From Litoribacillus peritrichatus (GTDB lineage: Bacteria > Pseudomonadota > Gammaproteobacteria > Pseudomonadales > Litoribrevibacteraceae), in contig NZ_BAABBN010000004.1 in NCBI RefSeq assembly GCF_039537985.1, positions 1-64,000 on the forward strand: a stretch of DNA of 64,000 nucleotides. The letters run 5' to 3'. Each line of letters begins with the position of its first letter. Position 1 is the stretch's first letter. Shown piece by piece: positions 7,938-16,916 of the stretch. Below the pieces are notes generated by a model. That model made no database searches. It saw nothing but the letters and a program-made list of their open reading frames with translations, and was not told where the DNA came from. The position numbers and the translations under genes are program-made.

Positions 7938-8342
7938 TTAAGATTCTTTTGGCTTGGCTGTTTTTTTGCCTGAGTTAGGGGTATCCAATTGAGGGAACCA
8001 TTTGACCAATTTGTCATGGGCTTTGGTTTTATGCTCGGTTTTAATATGAGCACTGACCGTCGCAAGAGCGGCTAACAGGGTAGCTAAATCGTCGCTGTAG
8101 CCTGTCGGTAGCAAATCAGGGATGCCGTCAATGGGAACAATGAAATAGGCAATGGAGGCGTAAATAACGGCACGAGCCCAAGCAGGGGTACGTTCATCCC
8201 GGGCAGAAAAATACAGCTTTAGGCTGGTTTCTACTAACTCCTGGCCTGCTCGTTTGGCCTGGCTCCCCAGTTTGCGCCAGAGTTTTTGCTTGAGTGTAAG
8301 CGGCTGATCTCGTAATGATTCGGGGATTTCGACAGAAGACAT
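7938..8342 (-). CDS. YkvA family (DUF1232) small membrane protein
   Basis: A 134-residue protein with the DUF1232 signature: a helical segment VIYASIAYFIVPIDGIPDLLP followed by GYSDDLATLLAALATVSAHI. The family is usually a single helical hairpin associated with the membrane; its function is not established. The C-terminus is Lys-rich (SGKKTAKPKES). It lies directly upstream of carbonic anhydrase on the same strand. The start ATG follows GGTATCAGTAA without a strong ribosome binding site. Confidence 0.85.
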   Translation of the reverse strand: MSSVEIPESLRDQPLTLKQKLWRKLGSQAKRAGQELVETSLKLYFSARDERTPAWARAVIYASIAYFIVPIDGIPDLLPTGYSDDLATLLAALATVSAHIKTEHKTKAHDKLVKWFPQLDTPNSGKKTAKPKES

Positions 8343-8473
8343 TTACTGATACCTTTGAAACTGTTTTAATCGCCAACTTAGACGGGTGTCACAAAGTTGT
8401 GTTGCTCAAACATTGTACAATCATACCTCAATAATAGTACCTCGAATATAACAATAAAAATCGGGTGGACAAG

Positions 8474-9211
8474 ATGACTTTCAACTCTGACCAGGGACGA
8501 GCAGTTTCCAAAGCAGGAGACTCGCAGGCGGATCTATTACCAATTAACCTTAATTGTCATAAAGCGTTGAACGTGCTTTTGATTGATGATCATCAAATTT
8601 ATTTGGATGGTCTTGGCATTACTTTATCCTTAATGGACTCCATTGAGCAGGTTTATCAAGCGACGTGTTTGATTGAAGCCGAAGCCGTCGTCCATGAAGT
8701 TTCGCTGGACTTGATTTTGTTGGATCTCACTCTTCCGGTGGAAGATGGCTTTAGTATTATGAGCCAGCTGGAAACGTTATGTCCTAACGTGCCGGTCATC
8801 ATTTTATCCGGATCGGATTTGCCGGAAGATAAACGGTTGGCCATGAATCGGGGCGCTAAGGGCTTTCTGAATAAGTCCGCCACTGGGGATGAAATTCGTG
8901 AAGCAATTAAAAAAGTCTCCGAAGGCGGGGTGTTGTCAGCACCGGTGGCGTTGGCTGCCTCGAATGAAGATGACCTGAATTTGATGAATCAAATTCGGGT
9001 CAGTGTTGCCAGGCAGTATCGCATCACTCAGCGGCAGGCTGAGGTGTTGGTGTTGCTTGGAGAAGGGCTGTCGAATAAACAGATTTGTCGTCGGTTAGAA
9101 CTGACCGAAGCCACCGTGAAATTTCACCTGAAAGCTATTTTCTTGGCACTGGATGTGCATAATCGAACCGAATGCGTTTCAGTCGCCCGGCGATTGAATA
9201 TCCTGATTTAG
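8474..9211 (+). CDS. NarL/LuxR-type response regulator
   Basis: A two-domain regulator of 245 residues. The receiver domain has the acidic pair DD at 38-39, phospho-acceptor Asp84 in LLDLTLP and a Lys near the end of the domain (GFLNKSA). The C-terminal LuxR helix-turn-helix reads RQAEVLVLLGEGLSNKQICRRL, ending KFHLKAIF. The ATG at 8474 is preferred since GGGTGGA lies just upstream; a GTG at 8465 would add three residues. The partner is probably the histidine kinase encoded convergently at 9220-10632, only eight bases away. Target genes are unknown; the nearby lipase operon is a candidate. Confidence 0.92.
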   Translation: MTFNSDQGRAVSKAGDSQADLLPINLNCHKALNVLLIDDHQIYLDGLGITLSLMDSIEQVYQATCLIEAEAVVHEVSLDLILLDLTLPVEDGFSIMSQLETLCPNVPVIILSGSDLPEDKRLAMNRGAKGFLNKSATGDEIREAIKKVSEGGVLSAPVALAASNEDDLNLMNQIRVSVARQYRITQRQAEVLVLLGEGLSNKQICRRLELTEATVKFHLKAIFLALDVHNRTECVSVARRLNILI

Positions 9212-9219
9212 AAGCTGAA

Positions 9220-10632
9220 TTATACATGCTCTGCTCTTTCCGGAGGTTTTATGTCTGTGTCTAAAATGGGTATTTGCTGAAATTCAAGGCAGAAGGAACT
9301 GCCTTTATTCGGTTCTGAGTTCACCCGTAGGTTAATGTTTAGCAATGCTGTTAATTGCTGAACGATACTGAGGCCTAAACCCATGCCTTCCTCTCTGTTT
9401 GGAACAACCTGATAATACTCATCAAATATCATCGAAAGGTGTTCTTCGGCAATTCCCTGACCGTTGTCCTGAATGATGACGGTTAACTTGCCGCTGCAAT
9501 TATTAGTCGGTTGTGGGCTGAGCTGGCAATACACCGTGAGACAACTTGCTTTCGAATGTCGAATGACATTATTGATTAAGTTGGAAACAACACGCTCGAA
9601 CAGCAACGAGTCGGTGGTGATGTAAGCATGTGAGTTGATGTGCGTTTCAAGAGTGATGTTGGCGTTGGTCAACTGCGGTTGAACGGTTTGGCAGAGGTCT
9701 GTCATCAAAGCATCAATGGAGACCGTTTCTTCATAGGGGGTAACGGCTCCCATTTCTAACCGGCTGTATTCCAGTAAAGAGTCCAATAAGCGATTCAACA
9801 TGTCCACAGAAGTCGACAGTCGTTCGGTTAACATACTTTGGTTGCTTTTATCGTTGGCGTGTAACAACGCATCTGTGATTAAGTTAATGGCGTTGATGGG
9901 TTGTCTTAAGTCGTGTCCGGCTGCGGCCAAAAACTGGGTTTTGGCTTGAGTGTCATTGATGGCTTGCTGTCGGCTTAACTTAACGAGTTGGTGTTTCAGG
10001 TAGCCTGTTCTCAGTGTATGTTCTTGCAGGTAGCAGCCTACCGTTCCGATAATGCCCATGGATGCAATGAAGAATAATTGTGAAAGCAGGTCTTCGGTGT
10101 GGCCAATCAACACTTCAACTACGCCATATAATAACCACAGTCCCCAAGAGGAAGTAATGGCTTGACGAAATGGCAGCCCTAATAAAAAGAAACCAAATAA
10201 AAGTACGGAATAAAGACCGTCATAAGGCAGATCGTAGCCCTCTAGTTGGGCACCAGCAATAATGGCAATGATTCCAAATCCCATCCAAAGGTAGCTGGAG
10301 CAGGTGGTCAGTACAATGGTTTTCCAGCGCTGCATCCACCGGATCATGATTAAGGCAAGCAGTACGACAGGAATTAACATGCCTAATCGAATTGAAATGG
10401 TAAATTGCCAAACGTTATCGGGTAGAAAAAGAAAATCGACTAGAGCGTACATCACCAGTAAAAACAGACTGAAGACAGCGACCATAGGCAATCGACGCTT
10501 GATCAGCATGCCTTGATAGCATTGAAAATCAGGTTCCAGTTCCGAAGAGAACTTTAAGTTGCTAAAACCTTCGATCAGTTGTGCGGTGAGCTTGTCTTGT
10601 TGACCTGAAATTGCGTGGCTGGTTTGGATCAT
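9220..10632 (-). CDS. Membrane sensor histidine kinase
   Basis: A 470-residue kinase. Residues about 48-205 form a block of five or six membrane helices with little periplasmic loop, suggesting sensing within the membrane. The HisKA domain carries the H box FLAAAGHDLRQP with His240, followed by an HATPase domain with N box (NLINNVIRHS), G1 box (DNGQGI) and G2 box (GMGLGLSIV). The HDLRQP form is typical of kinases paired with NarL- or FixJ-like regulators, which fits the convergent regulator next door. It has no receiver domain of its own. The signal is unknown. Confidence 0.92.
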   Translation of the reverse strand: MIQTSHAISGQQDKLTAQLIEGFSNLKFSSELEPDFQCYQGMLIKRRLPMVAVFSLFLLVMYALVDFLFLPDNVWQFTISIRLGMLIPVVLLALIMIRWMQRWKTIVLTTCSSYLWMGFGIIAIIAGAQLEGYDLPYDGLYSVLLFGFFLLGLPFRQAITSSWGLWLLYGVVEVLIGHTEDLLSQLFFIASMGIIGTVGCYLQEHTLRTGYLKHQLVKLSRQQAINDTQAKTQFLAAAGHDLRQPINAINLITDALLHANDKSNQSMLTERLSTSVDMLNRLLDSLLEYSRLEMGAVTPYEETVSIDALMTDLCQTVQPQLTNANITLETHINSHAYITTDSLLFERVVSNLINNVIRHSKASCLTVYCQLSPQPTNNCSGKLTVIIQDNGQGIAEEHLSMIFDEYYQVVPNREEGMGLGLSIVQQLTALLNINLRVNSEPNKGSSFCLEFQQIPILDTDIKPPERAEHV

Positions 10633-10708
10633 AACGTGGTTCTTATTGTTGTTATTTTATTTGTAATGATTACTTGAGTATGAAAAGCAAAAGCAGATGT
10701 AAGTATAC

Positions 10709-10740
10709 AAAAAAACCGGCCACATTGTTGTGGCCGGTCA
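10709..10740 (-). terminator. Rho-independent terminator of the lipase-foldase operon
   Basis: Ten-base perfect stem ACCGGCCACA / TGTGGCCGGT with loop TTGT. A run of A lies on its left side, which is a U run on the leftward transcript, so it terminates leftward transcription from the foldase gene. Confidence 0.9.
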
Positions 10741-10788
10741 AAGAGGCGACCTTGCTGATCGTAGGTCGGGGTGGAGCGCTTTAAGGTT

Positions 10789-11919
10789 TTAAAGCTTTTC
10801 AGACTGTTGCTCTCTCCGTAACCGGTCGTCTTCACTGGCTGCAATGAGTTGTTCATGTTCTGAGAAGTACTGCTGCCGTAAGCTTGCTTCAATCGCTTTG
10901 ATCTCAGAGACTTGCATGCCTTCATGTGTCAGGGTTTCAAGTTCTTCTCGGTAATTCTGATAACGGGTATTTCGCTGTTGTGATTGATCATAGTCGGCCA
11001 TGATGCCCGCAACTTTTTCTGACGGATAATTAGCCTCTATGTGCGCTAAATACGCGTCCCTGTTATCGGCGGTGGCTAAACTGGTTGTAGTTTGCGCAAT
11101 TGTGCGTTCTTTTTTTAAGTGTTGGCTACTTCTGGAAAGTTCTTCGGGTAACTGCTCATTTAGCATCATAATTTGCTGTGCTTTTTGTTCGCTGCTTAAA
11201 GAGTTGTCCAACTGGATTGCCATGGTTTGCACGGTGTAATCGGCGTAGCTGTTTTCAATCCCAAAAAACGCATCATTAACTTCGGCGGAAAGATACTGCT
11301 CTTGCAGGGATTGGAGTTGCGTCAAGCTGGACGCAAGCACCTGGAATTGGTATTCACGAGTTTGTTCCTGAGCGGGAATCATGGGTTGACTCATGACAGT
11401 AAGCGCAGCGGCTTTGTATTCCAGATAGTCTTCAAGCAACCCCATGGCTTGTTCATTGGCTGGTGGAGCGACCTTGCCGTCGATAAAGGCCCGGAGTTCT
11501 GCAATGGCTACTTCAGGCGGCACCTGACCAATGGTGTTGAGAAAATAATCGAAGGTATCACGAACGTCCAGTTCGATGATCAAATTGCCTTCTGAGTCAG
11601 TAGCTAATTGACCGTCGATGTCCGTACCGATTAATGAAGGGGCCATTTCTGCAAACTCAGGTCGAACGGTTTTGCTGTCTGGTTGGTAGTAGTCTTCGGC
11701 AGACGCTTGTATTTCCCGAATGTTGAGTCGTTCCAATGTTTGTTTGGGTGTTTCAGGTTCGCTGCTTGTCTGTTGTGTCAGCTCTGTGATTGGGGCTGTT
11801 TGCGCAGAGAATTCCAGAGAGTCAGTTGTTGGGTGGCTAACCCAATAACCCAGAGTGGCTAAGACGATCAGCGTGACCGTCAATAAAGGTATTAAGAGCG
11901 TATAAGTTGACTTGTTCAT
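10789..11919 (-). CDS. lifO: Lipase-specific foldase (lipase chaperone, Lif)
   Basis: A steric chaperone of about 376 residues that folds the secreted lipase in the periplasm before type II export. An N-terminal membrane anchor (TLLIPLLTVTLIVLATLGYW) is followed by a Ser/Thr/Gln-rich linker, then a mostly helical domain. The family landmark segment is seen at DVRDTFDYFLNTIGQ, corresponding to the RxxFDY(F/C)LSA(I/L)GE motif essential in known foldases; here the first Arg-x-x-Phe core is kept as RDTFDYFL. ATG 11919 is preferred over a TTG at 11937. It follows the lipase gene after 74 bases on the same strand, the classical lipase-foldase order. Confidence 0.9.
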   Translation of the reverse strand: MNKSTYTLLIPLLTVTLIVLATLGYWVSHPTTDSLEFSAQTAPITELTQQTSSEPETPKQTLERLNIREIQASAEDYYQPDSKTVRPEFAEMAPSLIGTDIDGQLATDSEGNLIIELDVRDTFDYFLNTIGQVPPEVAIAELRAFIDGKVAPPANEQAMGLLEDYLEYKAAALTVMSQPMIPAQEQTREYQFQVLASSLTQLQSLQEQYLSAEVNDAFFGIENSYADYTVQTMAIQLDNSLSSEQKAQQIMMLNEQLPEELSRSSQHLKKERTIAQTTTSLATADNRDAYLAHIEANYPSEKVAGIMADYDQSQQRNTRYQNYREELETLTHEGMQVSEIKAIEASLRQQYFSEHEQLIAASEDDRLRREQQSEKL

Positions 11920-11993
11920 AGGCAATCTTTTAACCAAGGCGTCAACCCATGGAGGCGTTGACGCTTATTGTTATTATTGTTCAGTGAATGAGC

Positions 11994-12929
11994 TTACAGG
12001 CCGAGGTTCTTCAATCGGTTGGCTTGTGCCCGGTATTGCCCAACCGGATCATGCCACAACGAGTGAATACCTAATGTATGGTTAATGGAGTCAACGTGGT
12101 TCATGTCGTAGTGCGTGCCCAGATCTTTGCCCATTTTAGAAGAGCAAATATCCACTAAACCATCGCTTTGGGTTACGTCTTGGCCGATGAATGCCAGTGA
12201 GGTAGTTACCTGAAACGGGTCTAAAATGTCCAGCACATTGGTGAATGCAGTGTTACCACTCCAAGAATAGAGTTTCACTGAATGATCGTTGACCGATACA
12301 GTTTCAGAGCCTTCACCACAATAGTTTGAAGTATTAACCCCCCAGCCGTGAGTCTGGTTTAACTCGTTGGTTCCGGGTGTGGTGAGTGTCCATAGCGCAG
12401 CAATGGCGTCCTGTTGATTATCCGCTCCTGACAGCCAGTTGACGACTTGACCGAAGGCGTTTGCAATAACTTCTGCTCCGCCTTCCACAAGACCGTCTGC
12501 CGGGATTACTTTACGAATTACATCAGCCACCTTTGAACCTTTATTGACACCGTCCACCGATGTGATGGAAGCAACGCGGGAGGGTTGATAAGTCAGAGCG
12601 ACACGAGAGGTCGGCGCCCCTTGGCTATGAGCAATCAGGTTCACCTTACCGCCGTTGCTATCGGCCCAAGGCACAATTTGCGAGGCCAGCTGCTGACCCC
12701 GAACTTTACTGTCTTCAAACGCGGATACACTGGCGGCGTAAACGGTAGCACCGCTGCGTTCCAGGTTATAGGGGATGGTGTAGAAGTAATCAATTAACCC
12801 TCCAACATCGTCGAAACCTGTGATGCCGTGTACTAACACGATTGGGTATTTTGTTTCTGTATAGCCTGCGTGTGCTGCAGAAGCAGACAGAGTCGCTGCA
12901 ACTGTCAGTGCAGCGATAGTGACGTGTTT
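11994..12929 (-). CDS. Secreted triacylglycerol lipase (family I.1/I.2), no canonical start codon seen
   Basis: Foldase-dependent lipase. Conserved parts: oxyanion region VLVHGITGF, nucleophile pentapeptide AHSQG (Ala in place of the usual first Gly), acid Asp in DGLVDICSS, His in MNHVDSINHTLG, two Cys for the structural disulfide, and C-terminal YRAQANRLKNLGL. Upstream of the GTG at 12839 the same frame stays open for 30 codons and encodes a typical Sec signal peptide, KHVTIAALTVAATLSASAAHA, but ends at a TGA (12935-12933) with no ATG, GTG or TTG between. A GAGGA ribosome binding site sits where the start codon should follow. Either a few bases including the ATG are missing (mutation or assembly error) or a non-standard start is used. 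Starting at GTG 12839 (281 residues) would remove the signal peptide and begin at the active-site strand. Confidence 0.85.
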   Translation of the reverse strand, partial: KHVTIAALTVAATLSASAAHAGYTETKYPIVLVHGITGFDDVGGLIDYFYTIPYNLERSGATVYAASVSAFEDSKVRGQQLASQIVPWADSNGGKVNLIAHSQGAPTSRVALTYQPSRVASITSVDGVNKGSKVADVIRKVIPADGLVEGGAEVIANAFGQVVNWLSGADNQQDAIAALWTLTTPGTNELNQTHGWGVNTSNYCGEGSETVSVNDHSVKLYSWSGNTAFTNVLDILDPFQVTTSLAFIGQDVTQSDGLVDICSSKMGKDLGTHYDMNHVDSINHTLGIHSLWHDPVGQYRAQANRLKNLGL

Positions 12930-13062
12930 TCCTCAATTCTTGTTGTTATTGCGAGACGGTTTGAAAACACCGTTGTGAATCGTTTGAATTGCCCTTCAAT
13001 TACGATGCACTGAAACCAGTATAAGAATGAAAATAACGAAAATAATCACCCAAACGGGTAGC

Positions 13063-14082
13063 CTATTCTGATGGGTAGGTAGGGTGTTTTCGGTAATCCC
13101 TGGGAGAAGTTCCCGACCACTTGGTGAAGGCATGATTGAAAGCAGAGGGCTCTGAATAGCCCAGCTTGTCCGCGATGGTCTCAATGGGTAATTTGGAATT
13201 TGTGAGTAATTTCCTCGCTCTATGATAGCGAACGGAGTTGAGTATTGTTTGGTAGCTGGTGGATTCTTTGACGAGTTGCCTACGTAAGCTTCTTTCGGAA
13301 ATTGAAAACAGTGTGGCGACATCGGAAGTTTTTGGAAAACGGTATTCAAATAAATTCAGATACTGGCTCACTTTGCCTGTGAGACCTGAAATCTGAGCGG
13401 CCCTTGCTTCGATGAGTTGATCGCACTGAGCCTGATAAAGTTTGCAGGCGAGCGCATTGGACTGCGGGAAAGCATGAGACAGTTCGATATTACTGATGAC
13501 TAACTTTCCATGGGGTTGGTCAAATTTCACCGGGCATTGAAAGAGTTCTTCGTAGGGTTTAGCCGTTGTTGGTTTGGGGTGGGGAATCCAGACTTCATCT
13601 AAGGAGAAGTTATCATCCTGGTTGATCATAATGTCTTTTAATAACTGGTAGGTGCCTGCCAGATCACGATCAATCAAAAACGTTCTAATACTCTCGGGCA
13701 GGTTTGCGGGGTAAAGGCTTAACCCGGTTGTGCCCGGAGTCAAGTCGAGCTCCATGGTGCCATAGAGGTAAGCCAGCGCTTGATATTGAATGCCAAGTTT
13801 ACAGGCATCGTATGCCGTTGGGCTGGTCATTAACATCAGTGAAAACGGGCCGTAACCTGCGATTCCAAACCGGGTACCCAGTTGTAAACCGGCAGACACG
13901 TCATCTAATTGCTGAACGATTTCAAGTAAAATCTGCAGTTCCTGAGCTCGATCTATTTGCGCAAAGGGGTCCAGATTCTGCAACGAAAAACCATACTTTG
14001 TGAGGATGTCGGCGGTTTCTATCCCCATATTATTGATAGCGTGAACGGTATAGATTAATCCTAGAACGGAGCGTGTGGTCAT
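13063..14082 (-). CDS. AraC/XylS family regulator (VirS-like domain layout)
   Basis: A 339-residue regulator with an N-terminal ligand-sensing domain of the arabinose-binding-like type found in OruR/VirS-group proteins (residues about 20-210) and a C-terminal AraC DNA-binding domain with two helix-turn-helix units (VATLFSISERSLRRQLVKES and IADKLGYSEPSAFNHAFTKW). It is transcribed away from the monooxygenase gene, with about 150 bases shared upstream, so it most likely controls that operon. Ligand unknown; hydrophobic acids or ketones would fit the operon. Confidence 0.9.
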   Translation of the reverse strand: MTTRSVLGLIYTVHAINNMGIETADILTKYGFSLQNLDPFAQIDRAQELQILLEIVQQLDDVSAGLQLGTRFGIAGYGPFSLMLMTSPTAYDACKLGIQYQALAYLYGTMELDLTPGTTGLSLYPANLPESIRTFLIDRDLAGTYQLLKDIMINQDDNFSLDEVWIPHPKPTTAKPYEELFQCPVKFDQPHGKLVISNIELSHAFPQSNALACKLYQAQCDQLIEARAAQISGLTGKVSQYLNLFEYRFPKTSDVATLFSISERSLRRQLVKESTSYQTILNSVRYHRARKLLTNSKLPIETIADKLGYSEPSAFNHAFTKWSGTSPRDYRKHPTYPSE

Positions 14083-14231
14083 TGGTTGGCCGGAATTATC
14101 AAGTTTTGGTTAGTTGGTAGCCTGTCTTTTCAAGAGTAAGACAATCTATACTTTTGAGCAATTACTCATGTTGTGAGTGTTTGTACTGAAAAAATAATAA
14201 TTATTGAAATACGAAATTGGGAGCGGCTATC

Positions 14232-15767
14232 GTGAAGAAATCATCAGGGCAGGAAGTACTTGATATTGCCATCATAGGCACTGGGTTTTCAGGTATTTGC
14301 ATGGCAATTAAATTGCTGGAAGCGGGTTTTGACTCTTTTGTGTTACTTGAGAAGAAGCAGGAGGTGGGAGGCACTTGGCGAGAAAACACATACCCAGGTT
14401 GTGCCTGCGATGTTCAATCACACTTGTATTCTTTTTCGTTTGAAGGAAACCCGGAGTGGTCAAAAGTTTTTTCGGGTTGGGAAGAGATTAAGCAATACAT
14501 TCTTGAGTGTGTTGAAAAGTATAACTTAAGACAATTTATCAAATTCGAGTATGAAGTTCAGTCCGCTGAGTTTAATGAAGATCAGGGGCTTTGGACGATT
14601 TCAGATATTCAAGGCGAACAACTGATCGCTCGCAGTTTTGTGATGGGGACAGGCCCATTGCATGTGCCAGCCAAGCCGAAGATACCTGGGCTGGACTCAT
14701 TTAAAGGTAAGGTGTTTCATTCCGCAGAGTGGGACCATTCTTTTTCATTTCGAGGTAAGAAAATTGCATCAATTGGTACGGGCGGTTCCGCCATTCAATA
14801 CGTACCTGAAGTCGCAAAAGTTGTGGATGAGCTCTATGTATATCAGCGCACTCCGGCTTGGGTCATGCCAAGAAATGAGCGCAGTTACACCGAAATAGAA
14901 AAGTGGTTATTCAGGACGCTGCCGCCGGTAAGAAAACTGTACCGGTCAATGCTGTATTGGATTAACGAATCCCGTTTGTTGCCAATGAAGAACCCTAAAG
15001 TTGCTAAAGTGGTTTCCGGTGCGGCTAAGCTGCATATTAAGAAGTCGATCAAAGACCCCGAATTAAGGAAAAAGCTGACGCCAGATTACACCATCGGTTG
15101 TAAGCGCATTCTTATTTCCAATCAGTACTATCCGACGTTTAATCGCTCCAATGTTGAGCTGGTGACAGATGGAATCCAGTCTGTGACAGAGAATGGTATT
15201 GTGACTGCGGATGGTAAACAGCGGGAGGTGGACGCGATTATTCTTGGCACCGGTTTTCATGCAGATCCGAGAAAATACATGGCCGACTTTACTATTCGAG
15301 GAAAGTCAGGCGTCAAGTTATTGGATGTTTGGAAAGAGGGTGCTGAGTCATACCTGGGAACCACCGTTGCCGGTTTTCCGAACATGTTTCAGTTAGTAGG
15401 GCCAAACACCGGGCTAGGCCATAACTCGGTGATATTTATGATTGAATCTCAGGTCCATTACATCATCGAGTGTCTGAAGGAAATGAAGCGACGGAAGGTG
15501 GATTTACTTGAGGTCAAAGAAGACGCTCAGTCAGCGTTTAACCAGTGGGTTCAGGAAAACCTGAAGGGTTCTGTTTGGGCTTCGGGTTGTGTGAGCTGGT
15601 ACTTACAGGATGGAGGGAAAAACTTCACGATGTGGCCTGGCGCGACCTGGCAGTATCGACTCAAAACACGTTCAGTGACGAGCGACCATTACGTTTGGCG
15701 TTCTGCTGCAAAGCAATTAACGAACGAACAAGTCGTAGCGCCTTCGAACGTGGCGTGCGCGGAGTGA
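14232..15767 (+). CDS. Flavin-containing (Baeyer-Villiger-type) monooxygenase
   Basis: A 511-residue FAD- and NADPH-dependent monooxygenase. The first Rossmann motif GTGFSG lies at 16-21, the Baeyer-Villiger fingerprint FKGKVFHSAEWD at 157-168, and the second dinucleotide motif GTGGSA at 182-187. The family inserts oxygen next to a ketone to give an ester or lactone, or oxidises soft heteroatoms. GTG 14232 is preferred because GGGAG is eight bases upstream; a TTG at 14217 would add five residues. It is the first gene of a run with a hydrolase and an SDR enzyme. These could act in order: alcohol to ketone (SDR), ketone to ester (monooxygenase), ester hydrolysis (hydrolase). Confidence 0.9.
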   Translation: MKKSSGQEVLDIAIIGTGFSGICMAIKLLEAGFDSFVLLEKKQEVGGTWRENTYPGCACDVQSHLYSFSFEGNPEWSKVFSGWEEIKQYILECVEKYNLRQFIKFEYEVQSAEFNEDQGLWTISDIQGEQLIARSFVMGTGPLHVPAKPKIPGLDSFKGKVFHSAEWDHSFSFRGKKIASIGTGGSAIQYVPEVAKVVDELYVYQRTPAWVMPRNERSYTEIEKWLFRTLPPVRKLYRSMLYWINESRLLPMKNPKVAKVVSGAAKLHIKKSIKDPELRKKLTPDYTIGCKRILISNQYYPTFNRSNVELVTDGIQSVTENGIVTADGKQREVDAIILGTGFHADPRKYMADFTIRGKSGVKLLDVWKEGAESYLGTTVAGFPNMFQLVGPNTGLGHNSVIFMIESQVHYIIECLKEMKRRKVDLLEVKEDAQSAFNQWVQENLKGSVWASGCVSWYLQDGGKNFTMWPGATWQYRLKTRSVTSDHYVWRSAAKQLTNEQVVAPSNVACAE

Positions 15768-15852
15768 TATTGCTGAGTGCCTAGTATTGAGTGCTTAGTG
15801 CTGAGTGAAGTGCACTGAAATTAAAACTTCAGGTTGAAGAAAGGAAAAGTAA

Positions 15853-16791
15853 ATGAAGAAGTTGTTGGTGGTATTGTCTGTTGTGCTGCTTGTGTTGGTC
15901 GGCGCATACGGTTTGGGGTCGAAATATAAATACGAACTCTACGATATGGCGATGGCAATGGAACAGAACAAAGCCAAATTAACGCCGGGCGTGGCGATGG
16001 TTGGTGACCTCCGTTTTGCTTATCTGGAAGGGCCAAAAGTGGAAGGGCAACCGTCTTTGGTATTGATTCATGGCTTTGCCGCGAACAAGGAAAACTGGAT
16101 GCGCTTTGCGGCGAACCTTACTGATCAATATCACGTGATCGCGGTCGATTTATTGGGGCATGGAGAGAGCACTCAAGACCCTAAGTTGAGCTATGACATT
16201 GATGATCAGGTGTTGTACTTATCCCGGTTTCTGGATGCCAAAAAGATATCGAACGTACACCTAGCCGGTAATTCGATGGGGGGCGCTGTGTCTTCGTTGT
16301 TTGCAGCGACCTATCCTGAACGCGTTCTAACGGTTTCCTTGGTCAATCCTGCCGGGGTGTTTGATCACCGCAGTGTGCTTGAAGATTATTTAGAGCGTGG
16401 TGAAAACCCTTTGGTGGTGAAAAAGCCATCGGACATTTATACCTTGATGGATTTTGCAATGGTCGATGTGCCTTTCGTTCCATGGCCCATTACTGAGGTA
16501 GTTGCCGAACGCTCTATGGCAAAGAAAGCGCTGAACGATCAAATCTTTGAGCAAATTAAAGGCGATCATAAGTACAACTTTAAGCAAGCTCTTACGCGCA
16601 TTAAAGCGCCTACCCTAGTTATGTGGGGGAAGGAAGATAAGGTGATCAATTATAAAAATGCGGATTTATTCAATGAGCTTGTTCCAAACTCAACCAAGCT
16701 GATTTATCAGGATATTGGTCACGCGCCCATGATTGAAATACCGATGCGCTCGGCTGAAGACATCTCAAAGTTCATCATGGAGAACTCTTAA
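15853..16791 (+). CDS. Alpha/beta hydrolase with N-terminal membrane anchor
   Basis: A 312-residue hydrolase. Residues 3-22 form a hydrophobic signal anchor. The fold markers are LIHGFAANKENW (oxyanion), GNSMGG with nucleophile Ser141, an acid residue in WGKEDKVI and a terminal His in DIGHAP. Likely an esterase or lipase facing the periplasm or membrane. It sits 85 bases after the monooxygenase, with AAAGGAAAAG before the ATG, and resembles LipR-type partners in mymA-like operons. Substrate not determined. Confidence 0.88.
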   Translation: MKKLLVVLSVVLLVLVGAYGLGSKYKYELYDMAMAMEQNKAKLTPGVAMVGDLRFAYLEGPKVEGQPSLVLIHGFAANKENWMRFAANLTDQYHVIAVDLLGHGESTQDPKLSYDIDDQVLYLSRFLDAKKISNVHLAGNSMGGAVSSLFAATYPERVLTVSLVNPAGVFDHRSVLEDYLERGENPLVVKKPSDIYTLMDFAMVDVPFVPWPITEVVAERSMAKKALNDQIFEQIKGDHKYNFKQALTRIKAPTLVMWGKEDKVINYKNADLFNELVPNSTKLIYQDIGHAPMIEIPMRSAEDISKFIMENS

Positions 16792-16806
16792 GTGCGTGGC
16801 GTGCTC

Positions 16807-16836
16807 TCAGGGGGATGGAAAGCCCCTCATTTTAAA
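16807..16836 (+). terminator. Weak hairpin after hydrolase gene
   Basis: AGGGG / CCCCT stem with a nine- to ten-base loop and a short T run. It may attenuate transcription before the SDR gene rather than stop it. Confidence 0.3.
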
Positions 16837-16916
16837 TCACTTTGAAAATACAACTTTCGTAGGAGGGGTTAAGTCGTTTCGTTTGTAATACTTAACTCAC
16901 CCTCAGGAGAAGAGAA

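Noticed and set aside
10629..10925. 98-residue frame antisense to the lipase foldase
   Set aside because: It overlaps the foldase coding strand in another frame and crosses the terminator hairpin, with no ribosome binding site and no recognisable domain.
15765..15820. Runs of TGAGTG/TGCT before the hydrolase gene
   Set aside because: Imperfect short repeats without a fixed period; likely simple sequence drift.
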